This document shows, in pieces, positions 6,505 to 13,703 of a stretch of 13,703 nucleotides of DNA. The stretch spans positions 1 to 13,703 of the forward strand of contig CAZOBJ010000086.1 of NCBI GenBank assembly GCA_964577825.1, written 5' to 3'. The DNA comes from CAZOBJ01 sp964577825. Lineage in GTDB: Bacteria; Planctomycetota; SZUA-567; JAFGNG01. A program made the position numbers and the translations under genes. How positions within the stretch are numbered: position 1 is the stretch's first letter; every line of letters starts with the position of its first letter. The notes below the pieces were generated by a model. The model was not told the origin of the DNA. It saw nothing but the letters and a program-made list of their open reading frames with translations, and made no database searches.

Positions 6505-7383
6505 GTGTTCATCGACATCCACGCCCATGTGCGCCTGTACCCCAGTGCGCCGCATCATGGCCGCAGGATATTCCCCTCGCCCGAGGAACTGTTGCGCCGC
6601 TACGACCAGATCGGGGTGGAGAAGGGCTGCCTGCTGCCCCTGGTCAGCCCCGAGGTGTATGAGCCGCAGTCCAACACGGAGATCCTGGAGGTGTGTCGCC
6701 GGCATCCGGACCGGTTCCTTCCCTTTTGCTGCTTCGATCCGCGGGGAATCACGAACTCCCCGGACGCTCCGTTCGGAGAATGGCTGTCCTTTTACCGGGA
6801 GCAGGGGTGCCTGGGGGTCGGTGAGTTCATGCCCAACCTGCCTTGGATGGACGAGCGGGTGCAGAATCTCCTCTCCCATATCAATGCCATGGGACTTGCG
6901 CTGATTATCGACGGCAAGGGCCGGCTGGGCGGCACGTACGGGCTGTACGATGATGTCGGGATGCCGCAGATGGAGGCGTCGCTTCAACGATTTCCGCGAT
7001 TGCGGATCCTGGGCCACGGTCCGGCCTTCTGGGCCGAGATCGCCAAGGTAGAGGACAACCGCGATCGCCAGGGCTATCCGGATGGGCCGGTCCGAGAAGA
7101 GGGACGCGTGGCGGGGCTGATGCGCCAGTATGACAACCTATATGGCGACTTGTCGGCGCACAGCGGATACAACGCGCTGGCCCGCGACCGAGACTACGCC
7201 GTCCAGTTCGTGAATGAGTTCCAGGACCGCCTGTTGTTCGGTACGGATATCTGTGCGCCGGACACGCCCACGCCGCTGGCGGAGTTTCTGCTGGACCTCC
7301 GCGACCGCGGAGAGATCAGCGACCAGGTTTTCAACAAGGTGGCACGCGAGAACGCCGTGCGGCTTCTCGGCTTGTCGGGTTGA
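6505..7383 (+). CDS. amidohydrolase family (Amidohydro_2, PF04909) metal-dependent hydrolase (292 aa)
   Basis: This is a TIM-barrel amidohydrolase. Numbering from GTG 6505, the first strand has the metal ligands H6 and H8 (FIDIHAHV). H171 in RILGHGPAFW is the likely third histidine, and D248 in LLFGTDIC is the conserved aspartate at the last barrel strand. The ending FNKVARENAVRLLGLSG is the usual final helix with the family's NA..L pattern. Members hydrolyse C-N bonds or decarboxylate small acids using Zn or a similar metal; nothing here fixes the substrate. There is no signal peptide, so it is cytoplasmic. It follows the serine hydrolase in the same direction and may share its transcript. 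It converges on the receiver gene with only 31 bases between stop codons. An ATG at 6478 (301 aa) is the alternative start. Confidence 0.88.
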   Translation: MFIDIHAHVRLYPSAPHHGRRIFPSPEELLRRYDQIGVEKGCLLPLVSPEVYEPQSNTEILEVCRRHPDRFLPFCCFDPRGITNSPDAPFGEWLSFYREQGCLGVGEFMPNLPWMDERVQNLLSHINAMGLALIIDGKGRLGGTYGLYDDVGMPQMEASLQRFPRLRILGHGPAFWAEIAKVEDNRDRQGYPDGPVREEGRVAGLMRQYDNLYGDLSAHSGYNALARDRDYAVQFVNEFQDRLLFGTDICAPDTPTPLAEFLLDLRDRGEISDQVFNKVARENAVRLLGLSG

Positions 7384-7414
7384 CCAAGGTGCGTGGATGC
7401 GCCGCGCAGAAGCG

Positions 7415-7837
7415 TCAATCCGCCGCGTGAGCGCACGGGGCTGCAGCGCCGCCCTGCGACTCGGCCTGGCTGGGGGACGACGTCGGCTGGAGTTCCTTCA
7501 GGGTCCGGCGCAGCGCCTTGATGTCGTACGGCTTCTCCAGCACCAATTCGGCCCCGCAGTCGAGTACGTCGTCAGGGTCCCACTTCTTCAGATACCCGGA
7601 GACCACCACCACGAACAGGTGCGGGGCCTGTTGCCTGAGGCGGTAGACGAGCTCCACACCGTGGCTGTCGGGCAGGCCGATGTCGACGATGGCCGCGTCG
7701 GGGCGGAAGCGCGTGAATTCCTCGTACGCGCCGTTCGACGTGCTGTGGGCCCTGGCCTGATGGCCGTCGATCTCCATCAGGTCGTACAGGCCCCCTCGCT
7801 CGTCCTCGTCGTCTTCCACGATGAGTATGCGGCGCAT
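7415..7837 (-). CDS. stand-alone response regulator receiver protein (140 aa)
   Basis: A single REC domain (about residues 3-117) is followed by a short Ala/Ser/Gln-rich tail with no output domain. The acidic pocket is E8-D9-D10, the phospho-acceptor is D52 in AAIVDIGLPDSHG, the switch Ser is S80 in VVVVSGYL, and the conserved Lys is K102 in LEKPYD. All residues needed for phosphotransfer are present. It would work as a CheY/Spo0F-like phosphate carrier or by binding a partner. ATG 7837 follows AAAGGAGG with 10 bases between GGAGG and the ATG. It lies 229 bases downstream of the NarL-type regulator on the same strand, so it may be part of the same signalling pathway but has room for its own promoter. 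Its stop is 31 bases from that of the convergent amidohydrolase. Confidence 0.9.
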   Translation of the reverse strand: MRRILIVEDDEDERGGLYDLMEIDGHQARAHSTSNGAYEEFTRFRPDAAIVDIGLPDSHGVELVYRLRQQAPHLFVVVVSGYLKKWDPDDVLDCGAELVLEKPYDIKALRRTLKELQPTSSPSQAESQGGAAAPCAHAAD

Positions 7838-7986
7838 GATCTTTCATCCTCCTTTGTCCGTTTCGGCCGAGCGGAGGCGGCCCCCGAGAGCCCCCAGCGG
7901 ACCGGCCTTCGAAGTACGGCCGACGGGACGCGGCGCAACACCCATCAGGTTACCAGACGGCGCAGCTTCGGCCATAAGCCGACGTC

Positions 7987-8008
7987 GCATTCTGGGTAGG
8001 CAGAATGC
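7987..8008. repeat. perfect 8-bp inverted repeat with 6-base loop between two response regulator genes
   Basis: GCATTCTG (7987-7994) and CAGAATGC (8001-8008) are perfect complements around GGTAGG. The repeat starts 59 bases past the stop of the NarL-type regulator and 150 bases before the receiver gene. There is no T-run on either strand, so it is not a standard intrinsic terminator. It could be an operator for a dimeric regulator, or an mRNA processing or attenuation hairpin between two cistrons. Confidence 0.5.
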
Positions 8009-8066
8009 CTAGGCCAGGGGGGCAGGCGGGCGAAGAGAGCTTGAGGGCGGGAGGGGCCGTTCGGAC

Positions 8067-8720
8067 TCAGAGCTGGGTGATGCCGTGGCGCACCGCGTAG
8101 CGCACCAGGTCGACGATGCCGTCCGCGCCGATCTTCTTCATCAGGCTTGTCCGGTGCACGAGCACCGTCTTGGGGCTGATGTGCAGCGTCGCGGCCACGG
8201 ACTTGGTGTGGTGCCCCTCGGCGAGAAGCTGTAGGACCTCGCGCTCGCGCGGTGTCAGGTCCGCAAAGGCCTCGCTGCGGACGGTCTTCTGCCGGTCCAC
8301 GTGCTGCTCCACCAGGTCGCCGCGTACCTTGGTGCACAGATAGGTCTCGCCCCGGGCAACGGTGCGCACGGCGTCGGGCAGCTCGTGGGCCGCAGCGCTC
8401 TTGAGCACGTATCCGGAGGCGCCGGCCTTGAGCATGGCGGAGACGAGGCCGCTCTCGCGGTGGATGGACAGGCAGATGACGCGCGCCGCGTTCTGGGCGG
8501 AGACAATCTCCTGGGTGGCGTCGATGCCGTTCATGCCCGGCATGCTGATGTCCATGACCACGACGTCGGGTTTGGACTGCTTCACGGCGGCGAGGGCCGC
8601 GCGTCCGTCCGCGGCGTCGGCCACGACCTGAAAGTCCTCTTGCCTGTCCAAGAGCGAACGCAGGCTCTCCCGGAAAATTGGGTGGTCGTCTACGAGCAGG
8701 AGGCGGATGGGCGCGGTCAC
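8067..8720 (-). CDS. NarL/FixJ-family response regulator, REC + LuxR-type HTH (217 aa)
   Basis: This is a DNA-binding response regulator. The receiver domain is residues 5-120, with D11-D12, phospho-acceptor D57 in VVVMDISMPGMNG, S85 and K107 in GYVLKSA. After a linker comes the LuxR-type helix-turn-helix at about 153-213 (LTPREREVLQLLAEG, then the recognition-helix region ISPKTVLVHRTSLMKKI). The length is typical of the family. It starts with GTG at 8720, which overlaps the kinase stop codon in GTGA, implying translational coupling, with an AGGAAGGGGG stretch upstream serving as the ribosome site. It is the obvious partner of the kinase at 8717-9535. Target genes are not shown; the inverted repeats at 7987-8008 and in the nearby intergenic regions are possible sites but unproven. 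Confidence 0.95.
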   Translation of the reverse strand: MTAPIRLLLVDDHPIFRESLRSLLDRQEDFQVVADAADGRAALAAVKQSKPDVVVMDISMPGMNGIDATQEIVSAQNAARVICLSIHRESGLVSAMLKAGASGYVLKSAAAHELPDAVRTVARGETYLCTKVRGDLVEQHVDRQKTVRSEAFADLTPREREVLQLLAEGHHTKSVAATLHISPKTVLVHRTSLMKKIGADGIVDLVRYAVRHGITQL

Positions 8721-9535
8721 GGCGCGCCCCCTTCCTGTACCGGTTCGGGGCGTGTGGTCAGGGGCATGCGCACCTCGACGCGCGTGCCCTCGCCGGGCCT
8801 AGAGTCGATCCACAGCGTTCCGCCGAGTGCGTCCACCCGGTCGCGGATGTTGCAGAGGCCAAAGCCGCCCTCCGGGGTCAGCCGGCTCGTGACCGCCTCG
8901 GCGTCGAAGCCCTTGCCGTCGTCGCGCACCACCAGACGCAGCTCATCCGCCCAGCACTCCAGGAATACGGCGGCCCGCTCGGCCTCGGCGTGGCGAGACA
9001 CGTTGTTCAACAGCTCGCGCAGGCATTCGTACAGGCAGGACGACACCTCGCGCGGCACCGCGTGGTTTTCGGCCTTTTCCTCTCACGTGATGCGCAGGCC
9101 CTCGCGCTCCTGCACGTCCTGGCACAGCTCGCGCGCGGCGGCCGCGAATCCGGCGCGTTCCAGCGTGGGCGAGGCCAGCTCGAAGATGAGCTCGCGAATG
9201 AGGTCCACCGCGGAGTCCAGGAGCTCCTCGACCTCGGCGAGCTCTCTTCTGCGCTCTTCGGGCAGCAGGGCCTCGATCCCGGCGAGCTTCATCTGGCAGG
9301 CCGACAAGAGCTGCCCGACCTCCCCGTGCAGGCCCTCTGCGATGCGGCGGCGCTCGTCTTCCCGAGCGGCCAGCAACCGCTTGGCGATGATGCTGAGCTC
9401 TTTGGTGCGCTCGCGCACCCGCTCTTCCATTTGGTTGCGCGAGAGTTCGGGCGCAGGAGACTCGCTGGTGGATCGCTTCTTGTCCCTGCCCATGAGCGTC
9501 GCCTTGCTCGGCCTTCGGCCAATAGCCTCTGACAT
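8717..9535 (-). pseudogene. NarL-type sensor histidine kinase interrupted by one in-frame TGA
   Basis: The frame from ATG 9535 to TGA 8717 would encode a 272-residue cytoplasmic kinase, but codon 151 (9085-9083) is TGA. Before it is a coiled-coil lead and a HisKA_3 domain (about 55-125) with phospho-acceptor H70 in RRRIAEGLHGEVGQ. After it, in the same frame, is a complete HATPase: N-box ELLNN (about 174-178), DDGKGFD (205-211), GGFGLCNIRDRV (223-234) and GEGTRVEVRMPL. No input domain or membrane segment is seen. No other lesion is visible, and the residues flanking the stop line up with family members without a gap. The stop may be a recent nonsense mutation, a sequencing error, or tolerated by readthrough or by restart at GTG 9058, which would make the ATPase domain separately (113 aa). 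It overlaps the response regulator by 4 bases. Confidence 0.8.
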
Positions 9536-9541
9536 CCGCCA

Positions 9542-9569
9542 ACTATAGCCAGGGGCGATGCCCGCGCAA
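9542..9569 (-). promoter_or_regulatory. candidate leaderless promoter of the sensor kinase gene
   Basis: TATAGT (9547-9542, 5 of 6 -10 bases) ends only 6 bases before ATG 9535, with a weak -35 TTGCGC (9569-9564) and a 16-base spacer. Transcription starting about 7 bases after the box would begin at the ATG itself. No clear Shine-Dalgarno site precedes this ATG, which fits a leaderless mRNA. An alternative start is ATG 9493 with AAGG 8 bases upstream. Confidence 0.4.
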
Positions 9570-9844
9570 CGAGAAAGCGCCGGAAATCGCGGTAGGCCGC
9601 ACAGGGCCGTCCGCAGCGAAAACGGGCGGCCTCGCAGGCACTTGGAAGTGTCTGAGAGCTCGCGAAGACGCCGCCCGGTGTTCGGAACGTCGGCTCGGCT
9701 TGAAAGGCCGCCCCGTAGGCTCGGTTCGGGAGGCTCGGAAAAGGGGCCGCAGCCGGAGGCCGCGAACGGCGGCGAGAACGAGCTCGGAGCCTGGCGGCCG
9801 ATTGTCGCGCCAGCTCCGGCCCGGGCCGAAGATCGAGCCGTCCT
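9548..9844. other. intergenic stretch of about 300 bases, no gene; imperfect hairpins
   Basis: This lies between the stop of the carbohydrate-active gene and the kinase start, both minus strand. Short open frames here are Arg/Pro/Ala-rich and look like chance. Two hairpins are visible. One is an imperfect stem at 9605-9631 (5 bp, mismatch, 3 bp, 9-base loop). The other, at 9814-9831 (6 bp, loop CCCGGG), starts 14 bases past the stop at 9845. The second could help end transcription, but it lacks a T-run. Confidence 0.5.
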
Positions 9845-12800
9845 CTAAAACCGCAGCTGGGCGAAGTAGTCGGGACAGTGGAACCCGTATTGCGGATCGC
9901 AGCGCAGCGTGACGTTGGTGCCGCGCCGGTTGCGGCACAGGTTCAGTCCCCAGGTGTCGCCCGGCGACGGCGTCTTGCCCAGCTCCTCGAACGGAAAGAC
10001 GAGCAGTGCGTCCCACCGGTCCGCGCGCTTCTTGGTGCGGATGGTCCAGTCGGGGTTGTACCATTGCGCGTCGTCCGGGGCCTTGCGGTCCTTGTAGCTG
10101 CCGCGGAAGTTCGCGCCGAAGTGGTAGTAGGGCGTGTTCTCCGGCGCGTGGGACAGGAACACCTCCACACTGTCGCTTTCCGGGTCCCCGAGGCGGAGCT
10201 CGTCGTGGTCATAGAGGTTGGCGGCGATCTGGTCCGGGTTGCTGTCGAAACAACGGAACAGCACGGCCAGGTTCGCGTCGTCGTACGCGATGGCGACCTG
10301 GGTCTTCTCCTCGGCCGGCTTGGGCTGGAACCGGCCGTCGACCTTGGCGGTCTCCGAGAACGTGTCGGTGGCCACGAGATCAGCCCATTGCGGACTGTCG
10401 ATAGAGGGGATCTCGTCCACGCGCCGGGCCTCGATCGTGTACGAGGGGTCCATGAACGCGTCCTTGTACTCCTGGGGCACGGCGATGAACGCGCGGAACT
10501 CCGGGTCCTCCAGGATGCGCCTGAGCTTGCGGGCATGGAACCCGGAGAGTAGATGGCGCAGCCGCGAGTAGCGCTTTTCGTTCCAGGCGCGGTCAACCTC
10601 TTGCGCGGCCCAGGCGATCTCCTTCTCCAAACGCCGGTCGTCGAACCCGAGCTCCCGAACCTCACGAACGCGCCGCTTGAACTCGTTCATCTCCTGCTCG
10701 AGCCAGGCCAGGCGCTCTGGCGGGACGGATACGGACACGTCCTCCAGGGCCACGCCCCGCGGCGCGCGGAAGGAGAGCACCCGGAACGGCCCGACCGTGA
10801 CCGTGGTCGCGTCTTGGACTTGGTCCGTCGTGTCGTTGGGCAGGTCCAGCAGATCGAACGGCCCGTCCGCGTCGAACGACAGCTGTGCGGTGACCGGGTA
10901 GAACTCGCGATTGACGAGGTAAAAACAGTACCCGTCCTCGCGTTGGCGCGCGCGTACGCAGAGCGGGTCGTTCACCTCGTTGAAAATCGGGAACGGCTCG
11001 GCCGGGATGGTGCGGTACGCGCGGATGAACTCGCGCAGCGCGTCCTCGTGGCCCAGCGTGGTGAGAGTGATGCCGCCGTCGGTGATGTAGCGCACGTCCA
11101 GGTTTGCCAGGCAGTTGGCATAGTACTCCAGGTAGAACTGCGCGTGGGGCATGATGCCGCCGGACTTTTCCATGTGGCCGCGCTCGTCGCCCGTGCCGTC
11201 GTCCCACCAGAAGCCGGGCATGGGCTCGCACCGGTGGAAGTCGTCGAGCTCTCGACGGGTCTGCTCCAGCCACACCGCGTTGCGGCCCTGATTGCGGAAC
11301 GGAAGAATGCGAGCCGGGGCGAACTCGAAGTCGCGCGACAGGTACGTGCCGTCGGTCGGGCGGCTGTTGTGGTAGCACACCTGGCCGACATACAGGCTGG
11401 GCGCATCGTCGAACAGGTCGACGTCCACGCCGCTCTCGCGATAGAACTCGTACACGCTGTCCAGGTCGCCGGGCGTCCAGTGATCCTGGCGCGCATAGTC
11501 GCTGCGCGTGCCCGGCCACAGCCCCCACAGCTCCATGTTCTGGATATAGTTCTCGTTCTCGGCGCGCAAGCGGTCGTGGACGAGCATCCACGCCTCCTTG
11601 ACCTTTCGGCAGCGCCAGGCGATCCATTGTTCGCGCACCTCCGGGTCCCTCTTGGTCAGGAACACGTACCGCTTCACGAACCGCTGCGGGTCCGGGGCCT
11701 GTCCCGGCACGTCCACGCCCGTGTCCTGCGTAAACGCGTTGACGTTGCGGTCGGAGTACCCCCACTTCAGGTTCGGAAGCCACAGAGAGACTTCCCCATG
11801 TACCCAGAAGCTGACACCGCCGAACGCCGGGCTGTCGCCGTATCGGTCCAGGAGGTCGTCGACCAGATTGACCAGGTGCTCCTGGACCTCTGGATGGAGG
11901 ATGTTGTACCGGGGGTTGTGGTGGATGTTCACCTCGCCCTTCCAGGAGACGAGATAGGGCGTGTCCTGGCCGCTGGCGATGGTCTCCGGGTCGGCGGGTG
12001 CGGACTTGAGTTCTGCGATCTCCATGAAGCAAACCGACGGCATGAACGTAATGTCGCGCTTCTCGCACAGATTCAGGATGAGCTCCACCCACGGGCCGGG
12101 GTGGTACTGGAGCTTGCCCGCCTGAGCGATGCGCTGGGACGGGTACAGCGCGCCCGCGTAGTGGTAGACCGGGTACACGAGCAGGTTCTGGCCGACGAAC
12201 CGCATGTAGTCCACACGGCGCTGCATCATCTTTCGGAGGTCGGCGAAGGTCGGAGACCCCTGCAAGTTGCCGCTGAACTCCCGGGCGAACGAGGCGTCCT
12301 CGTTCTCGTATCCGACCAGGCGCTGGTCGCCCTCTGGTGGCAGGTGGGGGATCTCCACCGCCGGAATGTCGCTCGTGACCTTGTAGACGCGGATGCTCCT
12401 GCACGCGGCGGGTACGCACGGCGCGCCCACGGCCGCGCTGCCGGACTTGACCGGCCAGTTCATCACGATGAGTGCGCATTCCTTGTCCGTGGGATAGAAG
12501 AGCATCCTGTATTCGTGGAAGGAGTTGTCATTCGGATACTCGTCGCCCGTGATGAGGCCCGCCTCCACGGTCTGGTACAGGCTGTTCGATCGATTGTCGA
12601 TCATGATCTCCATGATCCGGGCCTTGTCGTCCGGGTACTCCACCACAGCCAGGTAGGGCGTCTCGGGTTCATCGATGAAGAAGCGATAGGCGAGCCGGGA
12701 CCACGAGGTCGCGCCCGTTTCGCGGTACTGGCCCAGCGGAGAGTCGACCACTCGGCTGGTTCCGTCGTCCATGAACACATCCGGGCCGTGGTCTTCGGTG

Positions 12801-13703
12801 CAGTCGATGGAGACCACGGGCTCGAGCTCTAGCTCGGGGTGCGCCTCGACCGGCTGTTCGTCGAGCTCCTTCGGGAGCACGGTGAGGTCGGCGAACCGGG
12901 ACATCTTGCCCAACTCGTACGCGAGCCGATAGGTCCCCGTGCGCTGCGGCGCGAACTCGAAATTCACGGTCAACTCATCCGAGGCCGGCACCTCGGCGGA
13001 GGGCATGGTCTCCCGCAACGCGACTCGCTCGCCCGGCCCCTGGATCGCGTACGCGATCCGCCCGGTGACGGGCTCGTCCGTGGTGTTGTCGAACACGAGC
13101 GTAATCGTCCTGGACTCGCCCGCGTTGAACAGGAAGGGTCGCGAGTGCAGGAACAGCGGGTGCAGGGACTGGAAAGTCTCGAACACCTCGTCGGCGTTGA
13201 GCACGCGATCGTGCACGCGGATCTCGTCGAGCACCAGGTCGCTCTGGTTATTGCTGAAGAAAATCTCCTCGTGCTGCTTGGATTCCCGCTTGAAGTTCAT
13301 GCTGCGGTCTTTCCAGCTGGCGTCGCGCATGGTCATCTTGCCGTCCACGTACATGCGCATGCCCTTGTCCTTGTCCCAGGTGAGCACGATGTATCGCCAG
13401 CGGCCCATCGATTCTTCCAGGGGAAAGCGTGCCGTGAACCAGTGTCTGCGCGTGTCGTTGGCCTTGCAGAACAGGGCGCCGTTGGACAAAGTGAACATGA
13501 CCATGTTTTGGTCGCCGGGCTCTCCGCCGGCGGTATCTTCATAGAATAGGTGATGATGCTTGGTCGGGTCCGCGTTCACGAACTTGACCCACATCTCCAG
13601 GCTGCCCCTGGCGTTGTCCAGATTGCCCGGCTCCTTGTAGGAGAGCACTTGGCTCTTGAGCAGCACCCCGTTGCCCTTGATGCCTTGCACGAACGTGTAC
13701 TCG
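9845..13703 (-). CDS. large LamG / barrel glycoside hydrolase-like / CBM9-like protein, N-terminus off window
   Basis: 1285 residues are visible and the frame is open to the right edge, so the true start and any signal peptide are outside. Numbering from GTG 13690: residues 1-175 are a LamG/concanavalin-like beta-sandwich (GSLEMWVKFV, WRYIVLTWDKDKGMRMYVDG, LDEIRVHDRVLNADEV). Residues 180-275 are Ig-like. Residues 290-440 are a further beta-rich region. Residues about 480-910 look like a TIM barrel of a glycoside-hydrolase-like family (DYMRFVGQN, NPRYNILHPEVQEHLVNLVDDLLDRYG split around 592-617, FWVHGEVSLW, PGFWWDDGTGDE, FNEVND). Residues 915-985 are a post-barrel beta domain. Residues 990-1065 are helical, probably coiled coil. 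Residues 1090-1281 resemble a CBM9/DOMON carbohydrate-binding domain (AIAYDDANLAVLFRCFDSN, DSVEVFLS, FPFEELGKTPSPGDTWGLNLCRNRR). It probably acts on, or binds, an extracellular polysaccharide. Candidate acidic residues are E633, D830/D831 and E905. I cannot place it in a numbered GH family. Confidence 0.8.
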   Translation of the reverse strand, partial: EYTFVQGIKGNGVLLKSQVLSYKEPGNLDNARGSLEMWVKFVNADPTKHHHLFYEDTAGGEPGDQNMVMFTLSNGALFCKANDTRRHWFTARFPLEESMGRWRYIVLTWDKDKGMRMYVDGKMTMRDASWKDRSMNFKRESKQHEEIFFSNNQSDLVLDEIRVHDRVLNADEVFETFQSLHPLFLHSRPFLFNAGESRTITLVFDNTTDEPVTGRIAYAIQGPGERVALRETMPSAEVPASDELTVNFEFAPQRTGTYRLAYELGKMSRFADLTVLPKELDEQPVEAHPELELEPVVSIDCTEDHGPDVFMDDGTSRVVDSPLGQYRETGATSWSRLAYRFFIDEPETPYLAVVEYPDDKARIMEIMIDNRSNSLYQTVEAGLITGDEYPNDNSFHEYRMLFYPTDKECALIVMNWPVKSGSAAVGAPCVPAACRSIRVYKVTSDIPAVEIPHLPPEGDQRLVGYENEDASFAREFSGNLQGSPTFADLRKMMQRRVDYMRFVGQNLLVYPVYHYAGALYPSQRIAQAGKLQYHPGPWVELILNLCEKRDITFMPSVCFMEIAELKSAPADPETIASGQDTPYLVSWKGEVNIHHNPRYNILHPEVQEHLVNLVDDLLDRYGDSPAFGGVSFWVHGEVSLWLPNLKWGYSDRNVNAFTQDTGVDVPGQAPDPQRFVKRYVFLTKRDPEVREQWIAWRCRKVKEAWMLVHDRLRAENENYIQNMELWGLWPGTRSDYARQDHWTPGDLDSVYEFYRESGVDVDLFDDAPSLYVGQVCYHNSRPTDGTYLSRDFEFAPARILPFRNQGRNAVWLEQTRRELDDFHRCEPMPGFWWDDGTGDERGHMEKSGGIMPHAQFYLEYYANCLANLDVRYITDGGITLTTLGHEDALREFIRAYRTIPAEPFPIFNEVNDPLCVRARQREDGYCFYLVNREFYPVTAQLSFDADGPFDLLDLPNDTTDQVQDATTVTVGPFRVLSFRAPRGVALEDVSVSVPPERLAWLEQEMNEFKRRVREVRELGFDDRRLEKEIAWAAQEVDRAWNEKRYSRLRHLLSGFHARKLRRILEDPEFRAFIAVPQEYKDAFMDPSYTIEARRVDEIPSIDSPQWADLVATDTFSETAKVDGRFQPKPAEEKTQVAIAYDDANLAVLFRCFDSNPDQIAANLYDHDELRLGDPESDSVEVFLSHAPENTPYYHFGANFRGSYKDRKAPDDAQWYNPDWTIRTKKRADRWDALLVFPFEELGKTPSPGDTWGLNLCRNRRGTNVTLRCDPQYGFHCPDYFAQLRF

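Noticed and set aside
7214..7999. 261-codon plus-strand frame over the receiver gene
   Set aside because: Antisense to a receiver domain with all catalytic residues; its start lies inside the amidohydrolase gene in another frame.
9049..9085. Selenocysteine recoding of the kinase TGA
   Set aside because: Only a 4-bp stem (CGCG-GTGC-CGCG) is visible downstream, not a SECIS-like hairpin, and no selenoprotein kinase of this type is known to me.
9543..10064. 173-codon minus-strand frame spanning the gap after the LamG/CBM9-like gene
   Set aside because: It overlaps the 3' end of that gene out of frame and is Arg/Pro/Ser-rich without any domain.
10553..12832. 759-codon open frame on the plus strand, antisense to the LamG/CBM9-like protein
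   Set aside because: Typical antisense shadow of a GC-rich gene (Val/Leu/Arg/His-rich, no recognisable domain); the minus-strand protein has clear domains over the same bases.

Overview
The window is GC-rich DNA with eight genes or gene parts. There is no rRNA, tRNA, CRISPR array, insertion sequence or phage gene that I can recognise. The organism cannot be named from the sequence. Two things hint at a lifestyle. The very large protein at 724-4959 belongs to a group of oxygen-sensitive iron-sulfur proteins (2-hydroxyacyl-CoA dehydratase activators and relatives), which points to an anaerobe. The LamG/barrel/CBM9 protein at the right edge is of a kind common in polysaccharide-degrading Planctomycetota, Lentisphaerota and similar lineages. 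The lineage is inference only.

Left part (1-4959, minus strand): the 5' part of a gene resembling the TIGR00300/ArgZ-type ornithine cyclodeaminase family runs off the left edge. It has its own good sigma70-like promoter (659-687), with an inverted repeat over the predicted transcription start. Upstream of it lies a 1411-residue protein carrying two complete ASKHA activase modules, a cysteine cluster, a DUF2229-like module and a dehydratase-D-like module. A GTG start with a well-placed Shine-Dalgarno site is preferred over the much longer open frame.

Middle (4960-7383, plus strand): a 292-base divergent intergenic region with small hairpins and candidate promoters leads into a beta-lactamase-fold serine hydrolase and then a TIM-barrel amidohydrolase. 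They may be co-transcribed; the gap is about 150 bases.

Regulatory cluster (7415-9535, minus strand): a NarL-type sensor kinase is interrupted by one in-frame TGA but is otherwise intact. It overlaps a LuxR/NarL response regulator by 4 bases (GTGA), and a stand-alone receiver protein follows 229 bases downstream. The kinase gene has a -10-like box 6 bases before its ATG and no ribosome binding site, suggesting leaderless transcription.

Right part (9845-13703, minus strand): the C-terminal 1285 residues of a large probable carbohydrate-active protein (LamG-like domain, beta-sandwich regions, barrel-like central region, helical linker, CBM9-like C-terminus). Its N-terminus lies outside the window.

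I do not see a clearly undescribed multi-gene system. The most notable items are the single-chain double activase/dehydratase-like protein, the kinase with the internal TGA, and the unassigned barrel enzyme.
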